This document shows, piece by piece, positions 1 to 8,331 of a stretch of DNA of 64,000 nucleotides. The DNA comes from Pseudomonas sp. VD-NE ins (lineage in GTDB: Bacteria > Pseudomonadota > Gammaproteobacteria > Pseudomonadales > Pseudomonadaceae), in the NCBI RefSeq assembly GCF_031882575.1, contig NZ_CP134772.1, positions 452,001 to 516,000 on the forward strand, written 5' to 3'. A model generated the notes under the pieces. The model was given only the letters and a program-made list of their open reading frames with translations. It ran no database searches and was not told where the DNA came from. Position 1 is the first letter of the stretch. Every line of letters starts with the position of its first letter. The translations under genes were made by a program, and so were the position numbers.

Positions 1-63
1 GTGACGGCGATCTTCGAAGGCCGCAACGCCGCCGAAGGGATCCTTGATTACCTGGGCGTCTAA
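1..63 (+). CDS. gltD: Glutamate synthase small subunit, C-terminal end (partial)
   Basis: Only the last 20 codons are in the window, ending GRNAAEGILDYLGV before TAA. This is the C-terminal tail typical of the NADPH-glutamate synthase beta subunit, whose FAD/NADPH domain passes electrons to GltB for glutamate synthesis. The position just before hemE on the same strand matches the gltB-gltD-hemE order known in Pseudomonas. The call rests on this short tail and on context, so it is good but not certain. Confidence 0.75.
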   Translation: MTAIFEGRNAAEGILDYLGV

Positions 64-91
64 ACCCGTCTAGCTGACTGCAATGCAATAC

Positions 92-180
92 CTGTGGGAG
101 CTGGCTTGCCAGCGATAGCATCACCTCGGTTAATCTGGCACACCGAGGTGTCCGCATCGCTGGCAAGCCAGCTCCCACAG
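92..180. repeat. REP-type inverted repeat (family A)
   Basis: Left arm GTGGGAGCTGGCTTGCCAGC and its reverse complement at 156-180 enclose a second stem (CACCTCGG 122-129 / CCGAGGTG 143-150), so the whole element can fold into one long hairpin. Near-identical copies lie at 10007, 40758 and 46888. It fills most of the gltD-hemE gap (64-310), in which nothing else was seen. Confidence 0.9.
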
Positions 181-310
181 TGTTTTGTGGTGTTGCAAAA
201 TCTGTATTCCAACGCAATAAATTGACCCGATAGACAAAAGGCTGACCTGCATCCGTGCCTTTTGCGTCGCGCTCTGAGAAAATGCCCGCACTTTTTTTCC
301 GGATGCCGAC

Positions 311-1378
311 ATGACTGCCCTGAAGAACGACCGTTTCCTCCGCGCCCTGCTCAAGCAACCCGTTGACGTCACCCCGGTGTGGATGATGCGCCAGGCCGGC
401 CGCTACCTGCCGGAATACCGCGCCAGCCGCGCCCAGGCCGGTGATTTCATGAGCCTGTGCATGAATCCGGAATTCGCCTGCGAAGTCACGATGCAACCGC
501 TCGACCGCTATCCACAACTGGACGCGGCGATCCTGTTTTCCGACATCCTCACCATCCCCGATGCCATGGGCCAGGGCCTGTACTTCGAGACCGGTGAAGG
601 TCCGCGTTTCAAGAAAGTTGTCAGCACCCTCGCTGACATCGAAGCCCTGCCGATCCCTGATCCACACAAAGACCTCGGCTACGTCATGGACGCGGTCAGC
701 ACCATCCGTCGCGAACTGAACGGTCGTGTGCCGCTGATCGGTTTCTCCGGCAGCCCGTGGACCCTGGCGACCTACATGGTCGAAGGCGGTTCGTCGAAAG
801 ACTTCCGCAAGACCAAAGCGATGCTCTACGACAACCCGCAAGCCATGCACCTGCTGCTGGATAAACTGGCGCAGTCGGTGACCTCGTACCTCAACGGCCA
901 GATCATGGCCGGTGCGCAAGCGGTGCAGATCTTCGATACCTGGGGCGGCAGTCTGTCGGCGGCGGCGTATCAGGAATTCTCGCTGGCCTACATGAAGAAA
1001 ATCGTCAGCGGCCTGATCCGCGAACACGACGGACGCAAAGTGCCGGTGATCCTCTTCACCAAAAACGGCGGCCTGTGGCTGGAAAGCATCGCCGAGGCTG
1101 GCGCCGACGCATTGGGCCTGGACTGGACCTGCGACATCGGCAACGCCCGCGCCCGTGTTGGTGACAAGGTTGCGCTGCAAGGCAACATGGACCCGACCGT
1201 GCTCTACGCCAAACCGGAAGCGATCCGCACTGAAGTCGGACGCATTCTGGCCAGCTACGGCAAGGGCAGCGGCCACGTGTTCAACCTCGGCCATGGCATC
1301 ACCCCTGAGGTTGATCCGGAGCATGCTGGCGCTTTCCTGCGTGCGGTGCATGAGTTGTCGGCGCAGTATCACGAGTGA
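311..1378 (+). CDS. hemE: Uroporphyrinogen decarboxylase
   Basis: A 355-residue protein, the usual length of HemE, which removes four acetate carboxyl groups from uroporphyrinogen III to give coproporphyrinogen III in cytosolic haem synthesis. The conserved N-terminal RQAGRY motif is at residues 27-32, and [13 protein letters not shown], another family signature, lies near residue 145. The ATG at 311 is the only sensible start; the family normally begins [15 protein letters not shown] strong intrinsic terminator follows at 1412. It is separated from gltD by a REP repeat, so it probably has its own promoter in 181-310, though none was clear. Confidence 0.97.
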   Translation: MTALKNDRFLRALLKQPVDVTPVWMMRQAGRYLPEYRASRAQAGDFMSLCMNPEFACEVTMQPLDRYPQLDAAILFSDILTIPDAMGQGLYFETGEGPRFKKVVSTLADIEALPIPDPHKDLGYVMDAVSTIRRELNGRVPLIGFSGSPWTLATYMVEGGSSKDFRKTKAMLYDNPQAMHLLLDKLAQSVTSYLNGQIMAGAQAVQIFDTWGGSLSAAAYQEFSLAYMKKIVSGLIREHDGRKVPVILFTKNGGLWLESIAEAGADALGLDWTCDIGNARARVGDKVALQGNMDPTVLYAKPEAIRTEVGRILASYGKGSGHVFNLGHGITPEVDPEHAGAFLRAVHELSAQYHE

Positions 1379-1411
1379 TCGCCACACAGCTCTAATAACA
1401 GAAAACAAAAC

Positions 1412-1436
1412 GCCCGGCTTTTGCCGGGCTTTTTTT
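1412..1436 (+). terminator. Intrinsic terminator of hemE
   Basis: GC-rich stem CCCGGC-TTTT-GCCGGG followed by a run of seven T, 34 bases after the hemE stop codon. It is a textbook Rho-independent terminator for the + strand. Confidence 0.92.
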
Positions 1437-1442
1437 CAAGAT

Positions 1443-1513
1443 CAAAAGATCGCAGCCTTCGGCAGCTCCTACATGGGATTAATGTAGGAGCTGCCGAAGG
1501 CTGCGATCTTTTG
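1443..1513. repeat. Intergenic palindromic repeat (family B)
   Basis: Arm CAAAAGATCGCAGCCTTCGG at 1443 continues through GCAGCTCCTACAT; its reverse complement ends at 1513. The arms are about 32 bases with an 8-base loop. Other copies are at 3805, 50521 and 53189. It lies between the convergent hemE and MFS genes and could act as a bidirectional transcription stop for the latter. Confidence 0.9.
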
Positions 1514-1516
1514 CTT

Positions 1517-2791
1517 TCAGGCTCTGACACCGCTGAGAGGCGGCAACTTCGCCAGTTTCAACGCCACCAGCAACGCGATCAGCAACAACGAGCCGATAAA
1601 CAAACCAATCCCGTTCCAGCTGCCCAAATGCCAGAACACCCCGCCCGCCGTCCCGGCAATGCTCGACCCGGCGTAGTAGCTGAACAGATATAACGACGAC
1701 GCCTGCCCCTTGGCCTTGGTCGCGCGACGGCCGATCCAGCTGCTCGCCACCGAATGCGCGCCAAAGAAGCCAAAGGTGAAAATCAACATGCCGACAATCA
1801 CCAGCGGCAGCGGCGTAAACATTGTCAACGCAAGACCGGCAAACATCAGCGCAATGGTCGCCCACAACACTTTGCGTCGCCCCAGTTTATCGGCGAGCGA
1901 ACCGATCTTCGCCGAGCTGTAGATACCCGACAGATACACCACCGACAGCAAGCCCACGAACACCTGATCAAGGTTGTACGGCGCCGCCAACAGGCGATAG
2001 CCGATGTAGTTGAACAGCGTGACGAATGCGCCCATCAACAGGAATGCTTCAAGAAACAGCAGCGGCAGGCCGGCATCACGAAAGTGCATGGTGAAACCGT
2101 CGAGCAAACTGCGTGGGTGCAGTGAGCGCGAACGGAAGTTGCGCGACTCCGGAAGGATCTTCCAGAACACCGCTGCGGCAATCATCGCCAGACCGCCGAT
2201 CACCAGCATCGCCGTGTGCCAGCTGACAAAATCGATCAGCACACCGGTGATCAAGCGCCCGCTCATCCCGCCAATCGCGTTGCCGCCGATGTATAAACCC
2301 ATCGCAAGACCGATGTGTTGCGGATAGATCTCTTCACTCAGATAGGTCATTGCCACCGCCGCAAGTCCGCTCAGCGACAGCCCGATCAGCGCACGCATGA
2401 TCAGCACGCCTTCCCAACTCGGCATCATCGCACTGGCCATCGTGCAAAGCGCTGCCGCGAACAGCGCAGTCACCATCACCGGCTTGCGTCCGACCCGATC
2501 AGAGATCGGCCCGGTGATCAGCAGGCCGATGGCGAGCATGCCGGTGGCGACCGAAAGGATCAGGCTGCTCTGCGCCGCGTTGATCCCGTACTCATGGGAC
2601 AACAGCGGCATCATCGGCTGCACGCAATAGAGCAGGGCAAACGTCGCGAAGCCGCCGCTGAACAGCGCCAGCACCGTGCGCATGAACATCGGCGTGCCTT
2701 TTTCGATGTAGATATCTTGCAGCTCGGCGACGACATCGTCGGCCGCAGCGGGCGGGACTTCATGGGCTAGGGGCGCGACAGCAGTTTTCAC
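1517..2791 (-). CDS. MFS transporter (YnfM-like inner membrane efflux protein)
   Basis: A polytopic inner membrane protein of the major facilitator superfamily with about 12 hydrophobic segments. The loop motif SDRVGRKPVM after the second membrane segment is the MFS signature, and LADKLGRRKV repeats it in the second half. The substrate is not evident; the family resembles YnfM/arabinose-efflux-type exporters. I chose the GTG at 2791 (424 aa, starting VKTAVAPLAHE) because AGG sits 6 bases upstream; a GTG/ATG 45 bases further up would add an unlikely N-terminus. It is divergent from a LysR regulator, the classical arrangement for a transporter controlled by its neighbour. Confidence 0.88.
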   Translation of the reverse strand: MKTAVAPLAHEVPPAAADDVVAELQDIYIEKGTPMFMRTVLALFSGGFATFALLYCVQPMMPLLSHEYGINAAQSSLILSVATGMLAIGLLITGPISDRVGRKPVMVTALFAAALCTMASAMMPSWEGVLIMRALIGLSLSGLAAVAMTYLSEEIYPQHIGLAMGLYIGGNAIGGMSGRLITGVLIDFVSWHTAMLVIGGLAMIAAAVFWKILPESRNFRSRSLHPRSLLDGFTMHFRDAGLPLLFLEAFLLMGAFVTLFNYIGYRLLAAPYNLDQVFVGLLSVVYLSGIYSSAKIGSLADKLGRRKVLWATIALMFAGLALTMFTPLPLVIVGMLIFTFGFFGAHSVASSWIGRRATKAKGQASSLYLFSYYAGSSIAGTAGGVFWHLGSWNGIGLFIGSLLLIALLVALKLAKLPPLSGVRA

Positions 2792-2909
2792 TTCAGACCT
2801 CGGAGGGCACGGCCAGGCAGGCAATGAAAAAATCATATAGCTGGCTAATGTTTCTATCCAATATATTGTTCGACCTGTTTGATAGCTTTAACGACCTAAT
2901 GGGGTTTCC
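2792..2909. promoter_or_regulatory. Divergent MFS/LysR control region
   Basis: A 118-base AT-rich gap between divergent start codons. It contains the palindrome CAATATATTG (2859-2868) and an outer CTATC (2854) / GATAG (2881) pair. LysR regulators normally bind such dyads (T-N11-A type) between themselves and their target gene. Binding is inferred, not shown. Confidence 0.5.
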
Positions 2910-3806
2910 ATGGAATTGCGTCATCTGCGCTACTTCATCGCCGTCGCCGAAGAACTGCATTTCGGCCGCGCGGCACAAGTGCTGGGCATCTCGCAGCCGC
3001 CGCTGAGCCAGCAGATTCAGGCGCTGGAGCAAGAGGTCGGTGCGCGCTTGTTCGAGCGCACCAATCGTCGGGTCGAGCTGAGTGAGGCGGGGCGATTGTT
3101 TCTGGAGGAGGCGCGGCTGGTGCTGGCGCAGGTCGACAAAGCGGCAGATGTTGCCAGGCGTGCGCAGCTCGGTGAACTGGGCGAGTTGAAGATCGGTTTC
3201 ACCTCGTCGGCGCCATTCAACTCGACTATTCCGCAGGCGATCTTTTCCTTTCGCCAGCGTTTTCCGGCGGTGCACCTCAACCTGCGCGAAATGAGTAGCA
3301 CGCAAGTTGCCGAGGGCTTGGTGGATGAGTCAATCGAGGTAGGGATCATGCGCCCGCTGGGGTTGCCGGATTCCTTGAGTGTGGTGGAGTTGATGCGCGA
3401 GCCGCTGGTCGCGGTGCTCGGTTCCAAGCATCCGTTGGCGCAAGGCAGTGAAGAAGGACTGTTCCTCTCGGCGCTGGCGCTGGAGCCGTTCGTGTTCTTT
3501 CCGCGCAGTTACGGCAGCGGGCTGTATGCGCAATTGCTGAGCCTGGCGCGCGATGCCGGGTTCAGCCCGCACTTCGCCCAAGAGGCGGGCGAGGCGATGA
3601 CCATTATCGGCCTGGTCGCAGCGGGGCTGGGGGTTTCGGTGCTGCCGGCGTCTTATCAGAGGATGCGCATCGACGGCGTGGTCTACCGACCGTTGCTCGA
3701 TCCGGAAGCGGTGTCTGCGGTGTGGCTGGTGCAGCGCAAGGATCAGAAATCGCCAATGGCCAAGGCGTTTGTCGACCTTCTTACGCGAAAGGTCGAGTCC
3801 GCTTAA
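2910..3806 (+). CDS. LysR-family transcriptional regulator
   Basis: 298 residues, the standard LysR size. The N-terminal winged helix-turn-helix occupies roughly residues 1-60 (start MELRHLRYFIAVAEELHFGRAA, with SQPPLSQQI in the recognition region), followed by a periplasmic-binding-like effector domain from about residue 90. It is transcribed away from the MFS gene and likely controls it in response to an unknown small molecule. Translation starts at the ATG at 2910; no in-frame upstream start fits the family N-terminus. Confidence 0.93.
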   Translation: MELRHLRYFIAVAEELHFGRAAQVLGISQPPLSQQIQALEQEVGARLFERTNRRVELSEAGRLFLEEARLVLAQVDKAADVARRAQLGELGELKIGFTSSAPFNSTIPQAIFSFRQRFPAVHLNLREMSSTQVAEGLVDESIEVGIMRPLGLPDSLSVVELMREPLVAVLGSKHPLAQGSEEGLFLSALALEPFVFFPRSYGSGLYAQLLSLARDAGFSPHFAQEAGEAMTIIGLVAAGLGVSVLPASYQRMRIDGVVYRPLLDPEAVSAVWLVQRKDQKSPMAKAFVDLLTRKVESA

Positions 3807-3883
3807 AAGATCGCAGCCTTCGGCAGTTCCTACGGAGAAACGCGAATTCCATTGTAGGAGCTGCCGAAGGCTGCGATCTTTTG
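3805..3883. repeat. Intergenic palindromic repeat (family B)
   Basis: AAAAGATCGCAGCCTTCGGC arm and its reverse complement ending GATCTTTTG, separated by a short loop. It begins at the stop codon of the LysR gene and ends 10 bases before the stop of the next, convergent gene, so it may serve as terminator for both. Confidence 0.9.
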
Positions 3884-3892
3884 ATCTTGCCG

Positions 3893-4330
3893 TTAGGGCA
3901 ACCGCACCAAATCCCCCCTCAACGACACCCGCGTGACAAATATCCCCGCCCTGCATTCATACGTATTCAAATCCTTGCGCACATGCTGGTCGTAATAACT
4001 GACGATATTGACCACCGCATTCGCCCCGACCCGTTTGGCATCGGCCTGCAGCTTGATCAGATTCGACTGCAACACCCACTCGCAGGAATCGTGGTCACTC
4101 TTGTTGAAGCCGTTGGTCTTCAAATCACTGACCACCCCCCGGCGCAACAACTGCTGCGTCCCCTGCGGCCCATTGCCGAGCAGATAGAACTTCACGCTGC
4201 CATCCAGCCGTCCGGCGCGAATGGCGTCCGAGAGCACGGTTTCGAAGGGCATGTACATCAGGTGGGTGGCGTGGCTGGCGCTGGGCAGTAGCGCGAAAAG
4301 CGCGGCGGCGATCAGGGCTTTCACATGCAT
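3893..4330 (-). CDS. Small secreted protein of unknown function, paralogue of the lipoprotein at 5091
   Basis: 145 residues starting MHVKALIAAALFALLPSASHA, a clear Sec signal peptide with probable cleavage after SHA. The start at 4330 is chosen because AAGGAG lies 6 bases upstream. The mature part shares many positions with the C-terminal third of the lipoprotein at 5091-5894: LDGSVKFYL, KTNG.NKSD.D.C, W.LQS, A.AV.NI, CRAG and LRGDL. Such proteins are sometimes labelled excinuclease subunit A in databases, which the sequence does not support; the ANAV.NI stretch vaguely recalls YbjQ-like proteins. Two conserved Cys could form a disulfide. Function unknown. Confidence 0.8.
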   Translation of the reverse strand: MHVKALIAAALFALLPSASHATHLMYMPFETVLSDAIRAGRLDGSVKFYLLGNGPQGTQQLLRRGVVSDLKTNGFNKSDHDSCEWVLQSNLIKLQADAKRVGANAVVNIVSYYDQHVRKDLNTYECRAGIFVTRVSLRGDLVRLP

Positions 4331-4420
4331 GGTCATCTCCTTGACGTAGCGATGAACATTCGCTGATTGAAAGAGTGTAGACACCGTACATCTGCTACAG
4401 AGAAAACAGTGTGGAGCATG

Positions 4421-4438
4421 TGTAGCTCAAAGGCTACA
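4421..4438. promoter_or_regulatory. Candidate toxin-antitoxin operator
   Basis: Perfect inverted repeat TGTAGC-TCAAAG-GCTACA ending 8 bases before the toxin start codon. Type II antitoxins repress their own operon by binding such dyads; the placement over the promoter/RBS fits that role. The binding is inferred. Confidence 0.6.
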
Positions 4439-4446
4439 CTTCGGCC

Positions 4447-4749
4447 ATGACTGAGATTCTTCGAAGTTCTACATTTTCCAGCTGGCTTTTAAAGTTGGCT
4501 GATAGTCGCGCCAGGATGCGTATTCAGGTGCGGATTGATCGTATGGCTGACGGAAATTTTGGCGATGTCAAAGCTATCGGTGAAGGGCTCAGCGAAGTCA
4601 GAATTGACTATGGCCCCGGAGGAGTCTATTTCATGCAACAAGGTCGGCAAGTGGTCATCCTCCTATGCGGCGGAGACAAGAGCAGCCAACCCCGAGACAT
4701 CAAGCAAGCCAGGCTCATCGCGGAGTCCTGGCAGGAGCAAAACCCATGA
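4447..4749 (+). CDS. RelE/HigB-type toxin (addiction module killer protein)
   Basis: A 100-residue RelE-superfamily protein of the addiction-module killer type, whose members cleave mRNA or otherwise block translation. Family hallmarks are visible: F.SWLLKL near the start, RIDRMADGNFGDVKAIGEG, RIDYGPG, and GGDKSSQPRDI with a C-terminal helix. One oddity is GPGGVYF where relatives usually read GPGYRVYF: a residue is missing and the conserved Arg of this strand is lost, which might weaken the toxin. The stop overlaps the antitoxin start (ATGA), so the two are translationally coupled with the toxin first, as in HigBA-like modules. Confidence 0.88.
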   Translation: MTEILRSSTFSSWLLKLADSRARMRIQVRIDRMADGNFGDVKAIGEGLSEVRIDYGPGGVYFMQQGRQVVILLCGGDKSSQPRDIKQARLIAESWQEQNP

Positions 4750-5033
4750 CCGAAAAATTCACTCGTTGGGACTCAGCCGAGTACCTCAAGACAGAAGAGG
4801 ACATGGCTAACTATCTGGACGCCTGCATGGAGGAGGCTGGAGATGACCCGGCTTTTATCGCCAAGGCACTTGGCACCATAGCGAGAGCGCGAGGCATGAC
4901 TCAGGTCGCACGTGACGCAGGGTTGTCCCGAGAGAGCCTCTACCGCGCACTATCAGGTGAAGGAAACCCCGAGTTCGGAACAATCCTGAAAGTGGTGAAG
5001 GCGTTAGGGTTGAAGTTACACGCCAGTACTTGA
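4746..5033 (+). CDS. HTH antitoxin of the RelE/HigB-type module
   Basis: A 95-residue XRE-type DNA-binding protein. Residues 46-92 (IARARGMTQVARDAGLSRES..RALS..GNPEFGTILKVVKALGLKL) are the helix-turn-helix typical of the addiction-module antidote family. The N-terminal part likely wraps the toxin. The ATG at 4746 overlaps the toxin stop by 4 bases. It is expected to neutralise the toxin and repress the operon through the dyad at 4421. A strong hairpin follows 13 bases after the stop codon. Confidence 0.9.
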   Translation: MTEKFTRWDSAEYLKTEEDMANYLDACMEEAGDDPAFIAKALGTIARARGMTQVARDAGLSRESLYRALSGEGNPEFGTILKVVKALGLKLHAST

Positions 5034-5046
5034 TCCGGGCTGAATG

Positions 5047-5076
5047 ACAAAGGGCGCCGAATGGCGCCCTTTGTCG
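5047..5076. terminator. Bidirectional terminator between the TA module and the aryl polyene operon
   Basis: A 12-base-pair stem ACAAAGGGCGCC / GGCGCCCTTTGT with loop GAAT, followed by CGTTTC on the + strand. It is placed between convergent transcripts, so it probably ends the TA operon and catches the end of the long leftward operon. Confidence 0.8.
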
Positions 5077-5090
5077 TTTCTACAATCCCA

Positions 5091-5894
5091 TCAATCCACG
5101 TGCGCCAGATCCCCGCGCAACGCCACACTCGACACCACCAGCCCGGCACGGCACTGGAATTTTTCGGTGTCTTTGTACAGGTCGCGCTGGTCGACGCTGG
5201 CGATGTTGATCACCGCGTTGGCGTCGGCTTTCTTCGCGGCGTTCTGCAAGGTGGCCAGCGCCGATTGCAGGGCCCAGAAGCAGGCGTCTTGGTCGGATTT
5301 GTTCGAGCCGTTGGTCTTGCGGCTGCTGCTCACGGTGTCAAGTTTGCGCACCTGTTTTGGCAGCGTTTCGCCAGCCAGGTAGAACTTCACGCTGCCATCG
5401 AGCAGGCCGGCGTCGGTGGCGCGTTTGACGCCTTCACGGAAGCTCAGGTAAGTCGGCTCGTCGGCGCCTTGTTTGACGATGCCCAGGTCGTTGACGAACT
5501 CGATGTCCGGGTTGATCGACAGTTCTTTGAGCACGTTGTCGCGCAGGCGGTTGACCCAGCGGTTGTAGTTGCCGTGGATCTTGCCGTCCTTGGCATCGAG
5601 GCCGTAGCTGCTGCGGTAGTCGATTTCGAACGAAGTCGGGGTGAACGGAATGTCGACCTCAGCGTGATGGCGACCGCGTACGGTGATCGCCGCTTTGATC
5701 ATGCCCGGACGCACCGATTGCACGACCCATTGGCGGTCGTTGAGCGCGGTGACGATGGCGCGGCTCATCTGTTGCTGGGTGAAGCCGAGGTTGGGCGAGA
5801 ACTCTTCCTTGGCGTTGTAAACCGGTTTGCTGGTGCAACCGCCGAGCACAAAAGCCAGTGCCAACAGAGCGGCGATGCGGTGAAACTGAGTCAT
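5091..5894 (-). CDS. Lipoprotein of unknown function, last gene of the aryl polyene operon
   Basis: 267 residues with a lipoprotein signal: hydrophobic core then lipobox LGGC near residue 20. The ATG at 5894 is chosen because GGAG lies 8 bases upstream; a GTG three codons earlier is possible. The N-terminal two-thirds (about residues 30-150) have no family I can name. The C-terminal third is clearly homologous to the secreted protein at 3893 (LDGSVKFYL, KTNGSNKSDQDAC, NAVINI, CRAG, LRGDL). It lies 25 bases after the ketosynthase at 5920 and in the same direction, so it is probably cotranscribed with the pigment genes. Its role there is unknown; it may act at the envelope. Confidence 0.8.
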   Translation of the reverse strand: MTQFHRIAALLALAFVLGGCTSKPVYNAKEEFSPNLGFTQQQMSRAIVTALNDRQWVVQSVRPGMIKAAITVRGRHHAEVDIPFTPTSFEIDYRSSYGLDAKDGKIHGNYNRWVNRLRDNVLKELSINPDIEFVNDLGIVKQGADEPTYLSFREGVKRATDAGLLDGSVKFYLAGETLPKQVRKLDTVSSSRKTNGSNKSDQDACFWALQSALATLQNAAKKADANAVINIASVDQRDLYKDTEKFQCRAGLVVSSVALRGDLAHVD

Positions 5895-5919
5895 TCCCTT
5901 CACTCCAAACGTGGTGCGG

Positions 5920-7146
5920 TCAGTGCCAGCGGCGGAAAATCAACGAGGTGTTGACGCCACCAAAAGCGAAATTGTTGTTCATCACATAGTCGTGATGCAT
6001 CTGGCGGAATTCGCCGCGCAGGTAATCGAGTTTGCCGCAGTGCGGATCGACCTCGTCGAGGTTGAACGTGTGCACGTACAGGTCGCGGTTCATCATCTCG
6101 ATGCTGAACCACGACTCCAGCGCGCCGCAGGCGCCAAGGGTGTGGCCGAGGAAGCTCTTCTGCGAGCTGATCGGCATGCGTTCACCGAACAAACTGCTGG
6201 TCGCCAGTGTTTCGGCAATGTCGCCCTGTTCTGTAGCCGTGCCGTGACCATTTACATAACCAATGTCATCCGGGGTCAGGCCGGCGTCTTCCAGCGCCAG
6301 TTCCATGGCGCGGCGCATGGTCACTTGTTCCGGGCGTGTGGTGTGCTGGCCGTCGGCGTTGCTGCCGAAGCCGACGATCTCGGCGTGAATGTGCGCACCG
6401 CGGGCGAGGGCGTGCTCCAGCTCTTCGAGGACCAGAATGCCGCCACCTTCACCGATCACCAGACCATCGCGGCCCTTGTCGTACGGGCGTGGACTGGTCT
6501 GTGGCGCATCGTTTTTCAGGCTGGTGGCGTAGAGCGCGTCGAAGACCATGGCTTCGGTCGGGCACAGCTCTTCGGCGCCGCCGGCGAGCATCAACGGCAG
6601 GCGGCCGAACTTGATCGCCTCGTAGGCGTAACCGATGCCCTGGCTGCCGCTGGTGCACGCGCTGGACGTCGGGATCAGCCGCCCGGTCAGGCCAAAAAAG
6701 ATGCTGATATTGGCCGCCGTGGTGTGCGGCATCATCCGCACGTAGGAGTTGGCATTGAGGCCTTCGGCCACCGAGTTGAGCAGCATGTTGCCGAACGCTT
6801 TGATCTCGTCGGTGCTGCCGGTAGACGAACCGCAAGCCACGCCCATTCTGCCGTCCTTGATCGATTCGTCACCGAGCAAACCGGCGTCAGCCAGGGCGTT
6901 TTCTGCCGCACGAACCGCCAGCCGCGACACCCGACCCATGCTGCGCAATTGCTTGCGGGTCCAGTGCGCGGGCACTACAAAGTCATCGATCGGCCCGGCC
7001 AAGCGGGTGTTGAGTTCGCTGAAACGATCCCACTCGTCCATCCGGCGGATGCCACTGCGGTTGGCTGCGAAGTTGCCGGCGATGGTCTCCCAGTCACTGC
7101 CCAGCGAGGTGATGCCGGCCATGCCGGTGACGACGACGCGCTTCAT
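5920..7146 (-). CDS. Beta-ketoacyl-ACP synthase (aryl polyene, FabF-like)
   Basis: A 408-residue thiolase-fold condensing enzyme that would extend the polyene chain by two carbons from malonyl-ACP. The active-site Cys is at about residue 164 in SSACTSGSQG; the two catalytic His are in GHGTATEQGD and FLGHTLGACGA, so the Cys-His-His triad is complete. I chose the ATG at 7146, whose A overlaps the TGA of the upstream reductase gene (TGATG), with GGAGG 10 bases before it. Corresponds to the ApeO/ApeR-type synthases of aryl polyene clusters; which one was not resolved. A lipoprotein gene follows in the same operon. Confidence 0.93.
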   Translation of the reverse strand: MKRVVVTGMAGITSLGSDWETIAGNFAANRSGIRRMDEWDRFSELNTRLAGPIDDFVVPAHWTRKQLRSMGRVSRLAVRAAENALADAGLLGDESIKDGRMGVACGSSTGSTDEIKAFGNMLLNSVAEGLNANSYVRMMPHTTAANISIFFGLTGRLIPTSSACTSGSQGIGYAYEAIKFGRLPLMLAGGAEELCPTEAMVFDALYATSLKNDAPQTSPRPYDKGRDGLVIGEGGGILVLEELEHALARGAHIHAEIVGFGSNADGQHTTRPEQVTMRRAMELALEDAGLTPDDIGYVNGHGTATEQGDIAETLATSSLFGERMPISSQKSFLGHTLGACGALESWFSIEMMNRDLYVHTFNLDEVDPHCGKLDYLRGEFRQMHHDYVMNNNFAFGGVNTSLIFRRWH

Positions 7147-7874
7147 CAGCACAAGCCTCCGTTGACCGCCAGCACCTGGCGGGTGATGTACGAGGCTTCC
7201 GCCGACATCAGGAAATTCACCGCACTGGCCACCTCTTCCGGGGTGCCCATGCGTTGCGCGGGGATCATCTTCATCAATTCTTCCACCGGCACGTTTTCGT
7301 CGAGCATCGCGGTGTCGATCAGGCCCGGTGCGACGCAGTTAACCGTGATTTTGCGCTTGCCCAGCTCGATCGCCAACGCCTTTGCCGCGCCGATCACCCC
7401 GGCCTTCGAAGCGCTGTAGTTGACCTGGCCACGGTTGCCGATCAGCCCCGACACCGAGGTGATGCAAACAATGCGACCCGCGGCGCGACGGCGGATCATC
7501 GGCATCATCACCGGGTGCAGAACGTTGTAGAAACCGTCGAGGTTGGTGCGTAAAACTACGTCCCAGTCGTCGTCGCTCAGCGCCGGAAAGGCACCGTCGC
7601 GGGTCAGCCCGGCGTTCAACACCACGCCGTAATAGGCGCCATGGGTTTCGACGTCGGCTTCCAGAATGGTTTTGCAGGTTTCGCGATCGGCGACGTCGAA
7701 TTGCAGTATCCGCGCCTTGCGGCCCAGCGCTTCGACATCAGCCTGAACGGCTTGTGCTTCGGCCATGCCGCTGCGGCAATGCAGGACGATATCGTGCCCG
7801 GCCTGCGCCAGACGCAAGGCAATGGCGCGGCCGATGCCACGGCTGGAGCCGGTGACCAGTACGGATTCAGTCAT
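7146..7874 (-). CDS. 3-oxoacyl-ACP reductase, FabG-like (aryl polyene ketoreductase)
   Basis: A 242-residue short-chain dehydrogenase that reduces the beta-keto group of the growing chain with NADPH. The cofactor motif TGSSRGIG is at residues 8-15, and the catalytic set is Asn111, Ser140, Tyr153, Lys157 (NYSASK). It corresponds to ApeQ of characterised clusters. It overlaps the dehydratase gene upstream by 8 bases and the ketosynthase downstream by 3, so the three core enzymes are translationally linked. No upstream alternative start is plausible. Confidence 0.93.
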   Translation of the reverse strand: MTESVLVTGSSRGIGRAIALRLAQAGHDIVLHCRSGMAEAQAVQADVEALGRKARILQFDVADRETCKTILEADVETHGAYYGVVLNAGLTRDGAFPALSDDDWDVVLRTNLDGFYNVLHPVMMPMIRRRAAGRIVCITSVSGLIGNRGQVNYSASKAGVIGAAKALAIELGKRKITVNCVAPGLIDTAMLDENVPVEELMKMIPAQRMGTPEEVASAVNFLMSAEASYITRQVLAVNGGLC

Positions 7875-8331
7875 CGTTCGACTCCTGTGTCTGTTGCAGA
7901 TATTGGGATGGCTGGGGTGGGCGGAACACGTTCAGCCGCGCGCTGGCATGGATGCCGGCGCCGTGGATATGACATTCGAATACGCCCATGCCGTTGTCGT
8001 CTTCCAGCGAGCGCAGACCATGGATGGTCAGTTCGCTGCCGGCGGGAAACGCTTCGACGTTGCACTCGAACTTGCGCGTACCGAGCAGAAAGCCCAGTTC
8101 CACTGGATTGCCTTTCTGCCGCGCGTGGCAACCGGCAAATGCGGCGACGCTCTGCGCCATCAGTTCGATGCCGACCCAGGCCGGCAGGCTGCCGTCGGGC
8201 AGGTTGAACAGGCCATCTGGCTGGACCGTGAGGCGGGTGTAAATCTGCTCATCGTCAAAGCTTGAGATGTTGTCGATCAGAATCATGTCGCCCGCGTGGG
8301 GCAGCAATTCGGCGAGCGGCCAATCAATCAT
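7867..8331 (-). CDS. Hotdog-fold 3-hydroxyacyl-ACP dehydratase (ApeP-like)
   Basis: 154 residues starting MIDWPLAELLPHAGDMILID; the LLPHAG..ILID stretch holds the catalytic His of FabA/FabZ-like dehydratases, followed by the central helix GIELMAQSVAAFAG. It would dehydrate the hydroxyacyl intermediate to the trans double bond that builds the conjugated polyene. The start at 8331 overlaps the stop of the upstream ketosynthase by 4 bases (ATGA). The reading frame is open further upstream, but that stretch lies inside the neighbouring gene and lacks family character. Confidence 0.9.
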   Translation of the reverse strand: MIDWPLAELLPHAGDMILIDNISSFDDEQIYTRLTVQPDGLFNLPDGSLPAWVGIELMAQSVAAFAGCHARQKGNPVELGFLLGTRKFECNVEAFPAGSELTIHGLRSLEDDNGMGVFECHIHGAGIHASARLNVFRPPQPSQYLQQTQESNDD

